This document shows, in pieces, positions 47,421-55,891 of a stretch of DNA of 64,000 nt (positions within the stretch are counted from its first letter, which is position 1; every line of letters starts with the position of its first letter). Location: contig JANWLR010000042.1 in the NCBI GenBank assembly GCA_025450755.1, forward strand, positions 62,001 through 126,000. The letters are read 5' to 3'. The stretch is from Sphingomicrobium sp. GTDB lineage: Bacteria; Pseudomonadota; Alphaproteobacteria; Sphingomonadales; Sphingomonadaceae. A program made the position numbers and the translations under genes. A model generated the notes under the pieces. That model searched no databases. It had not been told where the DNA came from and saw only the letters and a list, made by a program, of their open reading frames with translations.

Positions 47421-48344
47421 GTGGTCGAAGCAGCGGCTCGAATCGATGGATTCGTTCAACGAACTCCGCTGATCGAAAGCAATGTCCTGGGGCAGCGAGT
47501 CTGGCTGAAATGCGAATGCCTCCAGACCGGCGGCGCGTTCAAGTTGCGGGGTGCGACCAACCGGCTGCTCCAGCTCTCCCCTAAAGAGCGCGAGAGGGGC
47601 GTCGTCGCTTTCTCGTCGGGCAATCACGCTCGCGGCGTTGCGATCGCTGCCAAGCGGCTCGGTATCCGGGCAGTGATCGTCATGCCCGCCGATGCGCCGC
47701 AGGTGAAGGTCGACGGCACGCGAGCGGAAGGCGCCGAGATCGTCTTCTACGACCGCCGGACCGAAAGCCGGGAGGAGATTGCCGCCCGAATCGCTTCCGA
47801 AAGCGGTGCGACGGTGGTGCCGAGCTTCGATGATCCGGCAATAGTCGCCGGGCAGGGCACTGCGGGGCTCGAAATCGTGGAGCAACTGGGCCGTTGCCCG
47901 ACAAGGATTGTCATTCCGTGCGGCGGCGGCGGGCTGGCGTCCGGGATCGCACTCGCAGTGCCCACTGCCGAAATTGTCATCGTCGAGCCCGAAGGATGGG
48001 ACGACATGGGCCGCTCGCTCGAGCGCGGCGAGATCGTTCCGGTTGCTCCAGACGCGCCTGATACCTTCTGCGATGCGATCATGACTCCGCGCGTCTCGCC
48101 CATAACCTACGGAATTCTTCGCGACCGCAATGCCAAAGCGTTGGCAGTCAGCGACGCCCAGGTGGCTCAAGCGATCCGCTATGCTTGGGACAAGCACAAG
48201 TTGGTCGTCGAACCCGGCGCTTCTGTCGGTCTTGCAGCCTTGCTCGCAAGAAAGCTCGAGCCGATGGACGATACGATAGTGGTGCTGTCAGGCGGGAACA
48301 TCGATCCGGCGCTTCATGCCCGGATCATCAGCGACCCGGCCTAG
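47421..48344 (+). CDS. Threonine dehydratase/serine racemase family PLP enzyme
   Basis: The 307 residues start at a GTG at 47421, the only standard start in frame. The fold type II PLP pattern is present: Lys41 in QTGGAFKLRGATNRL, FSSGNHARGVAIAAK, the phosphate-binding loop PCGGGGLASGI and the ring-nitrogen contact near VVLSGGNIDP. It lacks a C-terminal ACT-like regulatory domain, so it is the short catabolic or racemase form rather than biosynthetic IlvA. Possible reactions are threonine or serine deamination, 3-hydroxyaspartate dehydration or serine racemisation. Confidence 0.88.
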   Translation: MVEAAARIDGFVQRTPLIESNVLGQRVWLKCECLQTGGAFKLRGATNRLLQLSPKERERGVVAFSSGNHARGVAIAAKRLGIRAVIVMPADAPQVKVDGTRAEGAEIVFYDRRTESREEIAARIASESGATVVPSFDDPAIVAGQGTAGLEIVEQLGRCPTRIVIPCGGGGLASGIALAVPTAEIVIVEPEGWDDMGRSLERGEIVPVAPDAPDTFCDAIMTPRVSPITYGILRDRNAKALAVSDAQVAQAIRYAWDKHKLVVEPGASVGLAALLARKLEPMDDTIVVLSGGNIDPALHARIISDPA

Positions 48345-48664
48345 GCTACGTTGCGGGCCTTGTACTCACCGGGATCGACATGCGCAGGGCTCGAGCGCTC
48401 GACAGCCTTGGTCAGTTCTTCCAGTTCGGCGGCGAGAGTCTTGAGCTCCGCCGCAAGGAATCGACGTTCCTCTGCGGCGACGGACTCCGAAGCATCGATC
48501 AATGTGTCGAGCATCATTGCGATGCACGGCAGGATCGTTTCCTCAATCCGCTCGAACGCCTCGTCGAGGCGCGCCTGCTGGTCAGCCCTGGGCATTTGGC
48601 CACTGTCGGCGATCTTGGTTAAGTCTTGGTGAAATCCGGCCGGTGAATTCAGGGAATTTTTCAT
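48341..48664 (-). CDS. Small helical hypothetical protein
   Basis: The 107 residues start MKNSLNSPAGFHQDL. It is predicted to be nearly all helix, with Glu/Ala-rich stretches (LIDASESVAAEERRFLAAEL; ELEELTKAVERSS) that could form a coiled coil. There is no membrane segment and no recognised family. Its end overlaps the convergent dehydratase stop by four bases. Its start is eight bases from a divergent small membrane-protein gene. Confidence 0.6.
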   Translation of the reverse strand: MKNSLNSPAGFHQDLTKIADSGQMPRADQQARLDEAFERIEETILPCIAMMLDTLIDASESVAAEERRFLAAELKTLAAELEELTKAVERSSPAHVDPGEYKARNVA

Positions 48665-48672
48665 CGGTCGCA

Positions 48673-48816
48673 ATGACGATTGCGATGCTCGCGGCGTTCC
48701 TGCTGCTGGGCGGCGGCGTGAAGCTCGCGTTCAGCCGTCAGACACGAGCGAAAGGCGCTCTCATGATCGTCGCGGCGATCGTGATCGTTATGAACGTGAT
48801 GATCTGGACGGTATAG
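48673..48816 (+). CDS. Very small two-span membrane protein
   Basis: Only 47 residues, from MTIAMLAAFLLLGGGVKLAF to the end, with two hydrophobic segments (4-16 and 28-45) joined by a basic loop SRQTRAKGA. It is likely real because the frame is membrane-like throughout and such short genes recur in this group. It has no strong ribosome binding site; GGTCGCA precedes the ATG. Its 3' end overlaps the convergent hydrolase gene by 29 bases. The function is unknown. Confidence 0.45.
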   Translation: MTIAMLAAFLLLGGGVKLAFSRQTRAKGALMIVAAIVIVMNVMIWTV

Positions 48817-49471
48817 CCGGTTTCACCGGGTCGGTTGCGAGCCGCATGTCGAGATAATCGTCGACCGACTTCATCAGCAGGTCGAGCTCGTTCGCGAAGA
48901 AGTGGTTCGCCCCTGGGATCAGATCGTGGTGAATGGTGATGTGCCGCTGCGTTCGAAGCTTGTCGACGAGCTTCTGGACCGCGCCCGGAGTGACCACCTC
49001 GTCGGCTTCGCCCTGGATGATGATTCCCGACGAGGGGCAGGGGGCAAGGAAGCTGAAATCGTACATGTTGGCAGGCGGCGCGATCGAGATGAATCCCCGG
49101 ATCTCCGGGCGTCGCATCAGCAGCTGCATGCCGATCCATGCACCGAAACTGACACCGGCGACCCAAGTTGTCTCCGCCTCGGGGTGAATCTGCTGGACCC
49201 AGTCGAGCGCGGAAGCAGCATCGGACAGCTCGCCGATGCCATTGTCGAATACGCCCTGGCTCTTGCCCACTCCGCGAAAATTGAAGCGGAGCGTTGCGAA
49301 GCCCCGTTTGACGAATGTCTGGTAGAGTAGCTGGACGATCTTGTTGTTCATCGTCCCGCCGGCCTGCGGGTGCGAGTGCAGGATCAGCGCAACGGGAGCG
49401 CGGGGTCGGGTGCCGGGGTGAAAGCGCCCTTCGAGGCGTCCCTCCGGTCCTGGAAAAATGACTTCGGGCAT
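48788..49471 (-). CDS. Alpha/beta hydrolase
   Basis: The 227-residue length is typical of the compact bacterial hydrolases of this type. The nucleophile elbow is VAGVSFGAWIG. The oxyanion region LILHSHPQAGGTMNN and the final His in IPGANHFFANELD complete a Ser-Asp-His triad, with the Asp probably in GEADEVV. The substrate is unknown. It lies about 100 bases upstream of, and divergent from, the cysteine desulfurase pair. In sphingomonads a hydrolase of this kind is often seen next to such genes. Confidence 0.88.
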   Translation of the reverse strand: MPEVIFPGPEGRLEGRFHPGTRPRAPVALILHSHPQAGGTMNNKIVQLLYQTFVKRGFATLRFNFRGVGKSQGVFDNGIGELSDAASALDWVQQIHPEAETTWVAGVSFGAWIGMQLLMRRPEIRGFISIAPPANMYDFSFLAPCPSSGIIIQGEADEVVTPGAVQKLVDKLRTQRHITIHHDLIPGANHFFANELDLLMKSVDDYLDMRLATDPVKPAIPSRSSRS

Positions 49472-49570
49472 GAAAGTGGTGGTGCTCGCAAACTAGGTAG
49501 CGCTACGCGGGTGCGCAGCGGCGTCGGGTCCTATATAGGGGCGAGCGTTAATGTGGCAATTGGCAGGAAA

Positions 49571-50662
49571 ATGCCGGTTTTGAGTAGCGCGGAACGCCTT
49601 TATCTCGACCATGCTGCCATCACTCCGGTTCTGGCGGAGGCGCGCGAAGCAATCCATCAAGCCCTGGAGCGTCCCGGAAATCCGAGCTCGCCTCATGCTG
49701 ACGGCCGCAACGCCCGCGCCGCGCTGGAAAATGCGCGGCGGAACATCGCCAATGCCCTCGATTGGCGTCATGACGTCATCCTGACATCGGGAGCGACCGA
49801 AGCGATCCACATCTGCGCTAAGGGCGTGAAGGCCCAACGACGCATCATCGGACCGACCGAGCATGAGGCCGTGGTGGCCGCGATGGGTCCTGAAGCATTC
49901 GTGCTTCCAGTGGACTCGAACGGGCTCATCGATTTACCGGCATTGGAGGGGGCGCTTGCAGGCGCCCCGGCGCTCGTCGCTATCCAGCTTGTCAACAATG
50001 AGACGGGCGTCATCCAGCCGATAGAGCGCATCCAGGATATGGTTCGAGCGGCGGGTTCATTGCTGCTTTCGGACTGTGCGCAAGGCGCGGGGAAGATGGC
50101 GCTTCCCGATGCCGACTTCATCGCCATCACCAGCCAGAAGTTCGGAGGCGCGCCCGGCTCCGGCGCATTGCTGGTCAGAGATCTCGCTACGCTGCAACCC
50201 ACTGGAGGGCAGGAGCGGGGTTATCGCCGTGGCACCGAAAACCTTCCGGGCATCATCGGAATGGCCGCTGCGCTGAAGGGCCGGGTTTTTGCCGACACGA
50301 TGCCGCGGCTCAAGCTGCTGCGCCAGCAACTCGAGCGGGAGCTTGTCAGGGCCGGTGGCCTGGTAATTGCCGATGGCGCGCCGCGGATTGCCACGATCGG
50401 GGCCTACGCGATGAATGGTGTCGCAAGCGCGACCCAGCTCGTCCAGCTGGACCTCGCAGGCATTTCCGTTTCCGCCGGCAGCGCCTGTTCCTCGGGAAGC
50501 ATGAAGCCGAGCCGGGTGCTTGCCGCGATGGGCGTTCCCGCGGATCTGGCTGGATCGGTGATCCGCGTGAGTTTCGGTCCAACGACAAGCGAGCATGACG
50601 TGGACCGCTTCCTCTCGGAGTGGCGAAAAATTGCCATTCGTGCGAAGGCCCGGGCAGCATGA
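49571..50662 (+). CDS. Cysteine desulfurase, first of two tandem copies
   Basis: A PLP enzyme that takes sulfur from cysteine for FeS clusters and thio-modified tRNA. The 363 residues start MPVLSSAERLYLDHAAITPV. The PLP Lys190 lies in ITSQKFGGAPGSGALL, and the persulfide Cys306 in SAGSACSSGSMKPSRVL. It belongs to the IscS/NifS class but differs much from the next gene, so the two are not a recent duplication. The TGA overlaps the next ATG (ATGA), so both are made together. Division of labour between them is not known. Confidence 0.93.
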   Translation: MPVLSSAERLYLDHAAITPVLAEAREAIHQALERPGNPSSPHADGRNARAALENARRNIANALDWRHDVILTSGATEAIHICAKGVKAQRRIIGPTEHEAVVAAMGPEAFVLPVDSNGLIDLPALEGALAGAPALVAIQLVNNETGVIQPIERIQDMVRAAGSLLLSDCAQGAGKMALPDADFIAITSQKFGGAPGSGALLVRDLATLQPTGGQERGYRRGTENLPGIIGMAAALKGRVFADTMPRLKLLRQQLERELVRAGGLVIADGAPRIATIGAYAMNGVASATQLVQLDLAGISVSAGSACSSGSMKPSRVLAAMGVPADLAGSVIRVSFGPTTSEHDVDRFLSEWRKIAIRAKARAA

Positions 50663-51777
50663 TCTATCTCGACTACCAGGCGACGACGCCCGTTGCGCCC
50701 GACGTGAGCAAGGCGATGCAGCCGTGGATCGAGGAGAAGTTCGCCAACCCGCATTCGCCATCACGCTGGGGTCATGAGGCCGCTGCGGCGATCGAAAACG
50801 CGCGCAAGCAGGTCGAGAAGACAATCGGGCTCAAAGGCGGCAGTGTCGCCTTTACGGGTAGCGCAACCGAGGCAATCAACTGGGCGCTGAAGGGCACAGT
50901 CGAGAAAGCGCCGAAAGGCCGCAACCGGATCATCACGGTGGCGACGGAGCATGCGGCCGTGCTCGACACGTGCGAATGGCTCGCGGGCCAGGGCGCTGAT
51001 CTGACGGTGCTCCCAGTTAAAGCCAATGGGCGCCTCGATCTTTCGTTGCTGGAGCGTGAGCTCGATGAGCGCGTGTTGCTCGTTGCCGTTATGATGGTGA
51101 ACAACGAGATCGGCGTCACCCAGCCGATCTCTGAGATTTCCGAGATGGTCCATAAGGCCGGCGGCCTGATGCTTTGCGACGCCGTTCAGGCGTTCGGGCG
51201 GTTCGAGCTCTGGGACGGACCCGATCTCGTCGCTGTCTCGGCACACAAGATTCACGGCCCCAAGGGCATCGGCGCCCTGTGGATGCGCAAGGGCAAGGAG
51301 CCGGCGCCGCTGATCCACGGAGGCGGGCAGGAGCAGGGCCTACGGTCGGGAACTTTGTCGCCCGCGCTATGTGTTGGCTTTGGCGCTGCAGCGACACTCG
51401 CCGAAGAGCGCTGCACGCGCGATCACGACCATGTCGAAAAGTTGTGGAAGGCCGCAATCCACGCACTGGGACCTGGCTGGATAATCAATGGCTGCACGGA
51501 CTGCCGCTACCATGGAAATCTCAACATCCGCCGGGAAGGCGTTGATGCGGCGCGGCTTATTGCCGACTTGCGCGATATCGCCTTTTCGCTGGGTAGCGCC
51601 TGCGCGAGCGGTTCGGGTCGGCCGAGCCACGTGCTTCGCGCGCTTGGTCTCGACTATCGCGAGGCGCGCTCGTCGATCCGTCTCGGCTTTGGCCGTTACA
51701 CGACCCAACATGAGATAATGGATGCCTGCAAACGCATTGCTGCACACGCTGTCGCGCAGGAGAAGCTCGACGCGTGA
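50659..51777 (+). CDS. Cysteine desulfurase, second of two tandem copies
   Basis: The 372 residues start MIYLDYQATTPVAPDVSKAM. The PLP Lys197 lies in VSAHKIHGPKGIGALWMRKG and the persulfide Cys315 in LGSACASGSGRPSHVL. HGGGQEQGLRSGT is the usual IscS substrate loop, closer to the IscS norm than the first copy. It overlaps the downstream ferredoxin start (GTGA). No iscU, iscA or hscAB follows; this is a partial ISC-like cluster, and the rest is either elsewhere or replaced by SUF. Confidence 0.94.
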   Translation: MIYLDYQATTPVAPDVSKAMQPWIEEKFANPHSPSRWGHEAAAAIENARKQVEKTIGLKGGSVAFTGSATEAINWALKGTVEKAPKGRNRIITVATEHAAVLDTCEWLAGQGADLTVLPVKANGRLDLSLLERELDERVLLVAVMMVNNEIGVTQPISEISEMVHKAGGLMLCDAVQAFGRFELWDGPDLVAVSAHKIHGPKGIGALWMRKGKEPAPLIHGGGQEQGLRSGTLSPALCVGFGAAATLAEERCTRDHDHVEKLWKAAIHALGPGWIINGCTDCRYHGNLNIRREGVDAARLIADLRDIAFSLGSACASGSGRPSHVLRALGLDYREARSSIRLGFGRYTTQHEIMDACKRIAAHAVAQEKLDA

Positions 51778-52109
51778 CTCTTGTGCGTTTTTTCAATCCA
51801 GACGGGACTCTCGACAAGGAAGTGGAAGCAGTGCCCGGGCAGCGGTTGCTCGATGTCGCGTGGGCCGCCCGCGAGCCTCTTGAAGGCGCTTGCGAGGGGG
51901 TCATGGCTTGCTCGACCTGTCATGTGATCGTCGATCCGCAGGATTTCGCGAAGCTGCCGCCTGCCAGCGAGGAAGAAGAAGACCTGCTCGACCTGGCGGC
52001 GCATGCGTGCCGCACATCGCGCCTTGCGTGTCAGATCCTGCTTAGTGCCGACTTGGAGAGCATCAACGTCCGGGTGCCGCCCGGAGCGAGAAATTGGATG
52101 GGCCGCTAG
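51774..52109 (+). CDS. [2Fe-2S] ferredoxin (adrenodoxin/Isc type)
   Basis: The 111 residues start at a GTG overlapping the desulfurase stop. The cluster ligands are Cys40, Cys46, Cys49 and Cys86 in the spacing C-x5-C-x2-C-x36-C, typical of ISC-type ferredoxins. The segment AACEGVMACSTCHVIV is diagnostic (here GACEGVMACSTCHVIV). It would supply electrons for FeS cluster assembly with the coupled desulfurases. Its last four bases overlap the end of the convergent EF-hand gene. Confidence 0.95.
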   Translation: MTLVRFFNPDGTLDKEVEAVPGQRLLDVAWAAREPLEGACEGVMACSTCHVIVDPQDFAKLPPASEEEEDLLDLAAHACRTSRLACQILLSADLESINVRVPPGARNWMGR

Positions 52110-52813
52110 AGACCGGGGCCGTTCTCGTCCGGAAGCGCGCTCTCGTCCGGGTCTTCCCTTGGCCGCTCCGGCTTGTTGCCCTGTGCGGGGGGCGGCGGCT
52201 TCAATGTCTCGAGCACGACAAGCGAGAGGCGCCCCTGGTGATCGACGTCGAGTGCGACGAATCGTTGGGTTGCAGCCTGGCGGAACTCAGCGAGCGACAC
52301 TCCGCGATTAAAGTCCGTGTCGGCCGATACCACCGGCTCCGGCAAATCGAGAAGGCCATAGCGCGCGCCACCCTGGTGGCCATCGTCATAGCCCTCGTCG
52401 CTCCAGCCGCGGCCATGCCGTCGCTGATGACCACCGTCACCGCCCCCTTCGCCCACTGAAGCAAAGCCAAGGTGCGCGGTCGAGATTTCGGGCGCTACAA
52501 CGGTCTCATAGCGGGTGATCTCGTCGGGATCGATTTCGCCGTCGTGATTGACGTCGAGCAAAGCGAAGAAGCGCTCGGCGTCTTTCTGCATTTCTTCGAG
52601 GGTCAGTTGCCCGTCGTGATCGAGATCGGCCTGATGGAACCAGTCGGCGAGGGTATCGTCATTGCGTCCATTTGGCCGGAACGGTTCTCCCATAGGGCTG
52701 ATGAAAATGCGGTTCAGGCGGTGCGACGTGACAGGCGGCTGCGGAGCTGGCGTGGCGGCCGGCGCCTGGCCGATTGCGGCGGCAAGCGAAAGGAAGAGCG
52801 GAGCCAGGAGCAC
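52106..52813 (-). CDS. Secreted EF-hand protein, second of a tandem pair
   Basis: The 235 residues start at a GTG with a short signal peptide (MLLAPLFLSLAAAIGQA). Two complete EF-hand loops are visible, DLDHDGQLTLEE and DVNHDGEIDPDE, and two weaker ones, DTDFNRGVSLAE and DVDHQGRLSLVV. A His/Gly-rich stretch lies between the pairs. It probably binds calcium in the periplasm or outside the cell. It shares the segment PMGEPFRP, the NDDTLADWF motif and the overall layout with the next upstream gene, so both are paralogues. Confidence 0.85.
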   Translation of the reverse strand: MLLAPLFLSLAAAIGQAPAATPAPQPPVTSHRLNRIFISPMGEPFRPNGRNDDTLADWFHQADLDHDGQLTLEEMQKDAERFFALLDVNHDGEIDPDEITRYETVVAPEISTAHLGFASVGEGGGDGGHQRRHGRGWSDEGYDDGHQGGARYGLLDLPEPVVSADTDFNRGVSLAEFRQAATQRFVALDVDHQGRLSLVVLETLKPPPPAQGNKPERPREDPDESALPDENGPGL

Positions 52814-52884
52814 CGGTCAACTGAAGCACCTCTCGACCTTGCTGCCAAGTGAATTGAAGTGTGACTTCAGGTGTGCGCCCAGCC

Positions 52885-53634
52885 CTAGGGACCGGCCGGC
52901 AATGAATTGCCGATGCGAGTGTCCGGGGCCTTGTCATCACGCTTTGGGTGCTTTGCGTCCACTTTCGGGGCGTGCGGCATGGCCTCGAGCTCTGCGAGCA
53001 TGAGCCTGCCTTGGTGCGCGCGATCTAGTAGGGCGAAGCGTTCGATTGCAGCCTTCCTGAATTCGTCGAGCGTGATCGCCCTGTTAAAATCGGCGTCGGC
53101 CGCGGCGACGGGCTCAGGGATGTTGAGAAGCGCATATCGCGCGGCTCCCTGCAGAGCACCGCCGATGCCAAGACTCGAATCGACCTCGTCGCTTCGACCA
53201 TGGCGGCGCGGCCTTGAATGGTCGTCTTCGGCGTCCCAGTCATCAGAATCGCTCTGTCGTACGGCTTCCGCCGGCTGACCGGGAAGCCGTTTCGCCCTCG
53301 AGTTGACTTGGATTTCCGGAGCGATCTGATACTCGTATTCCGCGAGTTCGTCGGGATCGATCTGGCCGTCGTGATTTGTGTCGAGCGTGGCGAAGAAGCG
53401 CTCCGCATCCGCAATCATTTCGTCGCTTGTCAGGACACCGTCATGGTTGCGATCAGCCTGGTAGAACCAGTCGGCAAGCGTGTCGTCGTTGCGGTTTTTG
53501 GGCCGGAAGGGTTCGCCCATCGGACTGACGAACGGCGCCCAGGGGTGGCCAGTCACGACGATCGGCGCCGCTTTTGAAGCGGGCTGTTGGGCGAGAGCCG
53601 CGAGCAATGGAAAGAGGATCACAGGCAGGGACAT
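52885..53634 (-). CDS. Secreted EF-hand protein, first of a tandem pair
   Basis: The 249 residues start MSLPVILFPLLAALAQQPA, a signal peptide. The two good EF-hand loops are DRNHDGVLTSDE and DTNHDGQIDPDE. A later pair is degenerate: DADFNRAITLDE, and DRAHQGRLML, which lacks the usual acidic residues. PMGEPFRPKNRNDDTLADWF is shared almost word for word with the downstream gene. An acidic/basic low-complexity linker separates the halves. The gap between the two genes is 71 bases, so they are likely co-transcribed. The function is unknown. Confidence 0.85.
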   Translation of the reverse strand: MSLPVILFPLLAALAQQPASKAAPIVVTGHPWAPFVSPMGEPFRPKNRNDDTLADWFYQADRNHDGVLTSDEMIADAERFFATLDTNHDGQIDPDELAEYEYQIAPEIQVNSRAKRLPGQPAEAVRQSDSDDWDAEDDHSRPRRHGRSDEVDSSLGIGGALQGAARYALLNIPEPVAAADADFNRAITLDEFRKAAIERFALLDRAHQGRLMLAELEAMPHAPKVDAKHPKRDDKAPDTRIGNSLPAGP

Positions 53635-53737
53635 CGGATACGTACTGGCGTCGTCCTCCCCATGTGAACGGTCAATGAAAAAGACGCTCGCGCTTTCATG
53701 AACTTGCGCGGCGGGCGTGGTTCCACCATATGCGCCG

Positions 53738-53828
53738 CCGGAAGTCGGCGGACGGCGCTGTCGCCAACCTGGTCAGGTCCGGAAGGAAGCAGCCAAAACG
53801 ATTTCGTGCCGGGTCGTCGGCTTCCACC
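53738..53828 (+). ncRNA. ffs: Signal recognition particle RNA (4.5S, small type)
   Basis: The conserved SRP domain-IV segment GTCAGGTCCGGAAGGAAGCA lies at 53772-53791, with GCC following. The flanks pair: GGAAG (53740-53744) with CTTCC (53821-53825), and the adjoining bases with a few G-T pairs. It binds Ffh and directs membrane proteins to the translocon. The ends are estimated from the pairing. dnaX starts 15 bases later, an arrangement seen in many bacteria. Confidence 0.9.
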
Positions 53829-53842
53829 GCTCGCCATTGGCG

Positions 53843-55501
53843 ATGCCACCTCCTAAATCACTGCTGATGGAAGACGCCGAATCGCCGGGCCTCGGGCTCG
53901 ATCTCCCTGAAGTACCACCGCCTCCCGCGATGATCGCGTCTCCTTATCGCGTGCTTGCGCGCAAATACCGGCCGCAGACCTTCGCCGAATTGATCGGCCA
54001 GGATGCGATGGTGAAGACTCTCGCCAATGCGATCGAACGGGGGCGAATTGCTCATGCGTTCCTTCTCACCGGAGTCCGCGGGGTCGGAAAGACCTCGACA
54101 GCCCGCCTGATCGCCAAGGCGCTCAACTGCGTCGGTCCGGACGGGCAGGGAGGGCCGACGATCACCCCCTGCGACGTCTGTGAGCCGTGCCGTGCGATTT
54201 CAGAAGGCCGTCATATCGACGTGATCGAGATGGATGCCGCGTCGCACACCGGCGTCGACGACGTCCGCGAGATCATCGATGCGGTCCGCTATTCTTCGGT
54301 CAGCGCACGTTACAAGATCTACATCATCGATGAAGTCCACATGCTTTCGAAGAATGCATTCAATGCATTGCTCAAAACTCTTGAGGAACCGCCTGAGCAT
54401 GTGAAGTTCCTTTTCGCGACCACCGAAGTCGAAAAGGTACCGGTGACGGTTCTGTCGCGGTGTCAGCGCTTCGACCTGAGGCGCATTCCCGCCGAAAAGC
54501 TCGCCGCCCATTTCGCGGAAATATCGACAGCCGAGGGAGTCGAGGTTGACTCTGAAGCGCTCGGGATGATCGCTCGGGCCGCCGAAGGTTCCGCGCGCGA
54601 CGGCTTGTCGATCCTCGACCAGGCGATCGCCCATGGCGCAGGAACCGTAACCGCCGACCAGGTCCGCGAGATGCTGGGCCTCGCCGATCGCGGGCGGATC
54701 CGCCGGTTGCTCCAATTGGTACTTTCAGGTGATGTTGCGGCCGCTCTTGCCGAGCTGGACCAGGCACATGAGTTCGGAATCGATCCGACGCAGCTTCTTC
54801 GCGGGCTGATGCAAAGCTTGCATCTCGCAACCCGGATCAAGGCGGGGGCAAGCTTTGATGCGCTCCAGAGCGCCGAGGAGCGGGAGTCCGCGGCAGAAAT
54901 GGCGCAGAACCTCTCGTGGGCGACGATCCACCGGCTTTGGCAGATGCTGCTCAAGGGCCTTCAGGATGTCGACATCGCCCCTGACCCGCGCGAAGCAGCC
55001 GAAATGGTGCTGCTGAGGTTGATCCACGCTTCGGAAATGCCCGATCCCGCAAGCCTTCTTCAACGTTTGACCGGGGAGGGCGCAGTTGCAGGGCCGGCGG
55101 CGGCGCCAGTGAGCAAAAGCGGTGGAGCAACGGCCCAGGTGCCAGTCGATTTTCGGGCACTCATTGCCAGGCTTGAACAGGCAGGCAAGCACCAGCTCGC
55201 GGTCCAGCTGCACGACCAGGTCGGCCTAATCAGCTATGCCCCCCCGGCGCTCGCGATAAAGCCACTTCGCCCCCTCGGACCTGACTGGCCGCGCGACCTC
55301 GCGGTTGCGCTCAAATCGGCGACCGGCGCATCCTGGCAGGTCTCGCTCTCCGATGAGTCGGGCGAACCATCACTGCTCGAGCAGGAGAAAATGGCAGAGG
55401 AGCGCGTTCGCGCTGATGTGCTTGCCGATCCCAACGTACGCGCAGTCATGGACGCCTTTCCCGAGGCCGAGCTCGAATCCTTTTCAACGAGAGGCAGCTG
55501 A
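53843..55501 (+). CDS. dnaX: DNA polymerase III subunits tau/gamma
   Basis: The clamp-loader ATPase of the replisome. The 552 residues start at ATG 53843 or, less likely, 53867. The sequence contains RVLARKYRPQTFAELIGQDA, the Walker A loop TGVRGVGKTSTARLIAKALN, zinc-binding cysteines (CDVCEPCR), the Walker B IYIIDEVHMLSKNAFNALL and the SRC sensor VLSRCQRFDLRRI. The C-terminal part is Ala/Gly-rich and ends with a tau-type domain. No clear programmed-frameshift heptamer was found. ybaB follows by one base. Confidence 0.96.
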   Translation: MPPPKSLLMEDAESPGLGLDLPEVPPPPAMIASPYRVLARKYRPQTFAELIGQDAMVKTLANAIERGRIAHAFLLTGVRGVGKTSTARLIAKALNCVGPDGQGGPTITPCDVCEPCRAISEGRHIDVIEMDAASHTGVDDVREIIDAVRYSSVSARYKIYIIDEVHMLSKNAFNALLKTLEEPPEHVKFLFATTEVEKVPVTVLSRCQRFDLRRIPAEKLAAHFAEISTAEGVEVDSEALGMIARAAEGSARDGLSILDQAIAHGAGTVTADQVREMLGLADRGRIRRLLQLVLSGDVAAALAELDQAHEFGIDPTQLLRGLMQSLHLATRIKAGASFDALQSAEERESAAEMAQNLSWATIHRLWQMLLKGLQDVDIAPDPREAAEMVLLRLIHASEMPDPASLLQRLTGEGAVAGPAAAPVSKSGGATAQVPVDFRALIARLEQAGKHQLAVQLHDQVGLISYAPPALAIKPLRPLGPDWPRDLAVALKSATGASWQVSLSDESGEPSLLEQEKMAEERVRADVLADPNVRAVMDAFPEAELESFSTRGS

Positions 55502-55502
55502 T

Positions 55503-55835
55503 ATGCCCGAAATGCCCGATTTCGACGAAATCATGAAAATGGCGCAGAATGCCCAGGCCGAGCTTCAGAAGGCGCAGGATAATCTCGACCGTATCGAAGT
55601 CGAGGGTGCTGCTGGCGGCGGAATGGTCAAAGTCCGTGCAACCGCGAAGGGACGGATATTAGGGGTGGACATCGACGAAAGCCTGCTCGCGCCTTCGGAG
55701 AAGACGATGCTCGAGGATCTCGTCGCGGCAGCGATCAACGACGCTCGGGCCAAGGCCGATGTGGCGGCCGCGGGCGAAATGCAGAAGATGCAGAGCACCC
55801 TGCCGCTGCCGCCGGGATTCAAGCTGCCCTTCTAA
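55503..55835 (+). CDS. YbaB/EbfC family nucleoid-associated protein
   Basis: The 110 residues start MPEMPDFDEIMKMAQNAQAE. The family has a dimeric fold that binds DNA with little sequence preference. Typical features are the N-terminal helix rich in Gln/Lys and the strand VEGAAGGGMVKVRATAKGRI. It starts one base after the dnaX stop (TGATATG), and the ffs-dnaX-ybaB order is conserved in many proteobacteria. recR, the usual next gene, does not follow here. Confidence 0.93.
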   Translation: MPEMPDFDEIMKMAQNAQAELQKAQDNLDRIEVEGAAGGGMVKVRATAKGRILGVDIDESLLAPSEKTMLEDLVAAAINDARAKADVAAAGEMQKMQSTLPLPPGFKLPF

Positions 55836-55891
55836 GCATTTGCCAGCCGACGTTTTTGCGTCATGATGCGCCTTCTTTGGGGGAGGCGCTG

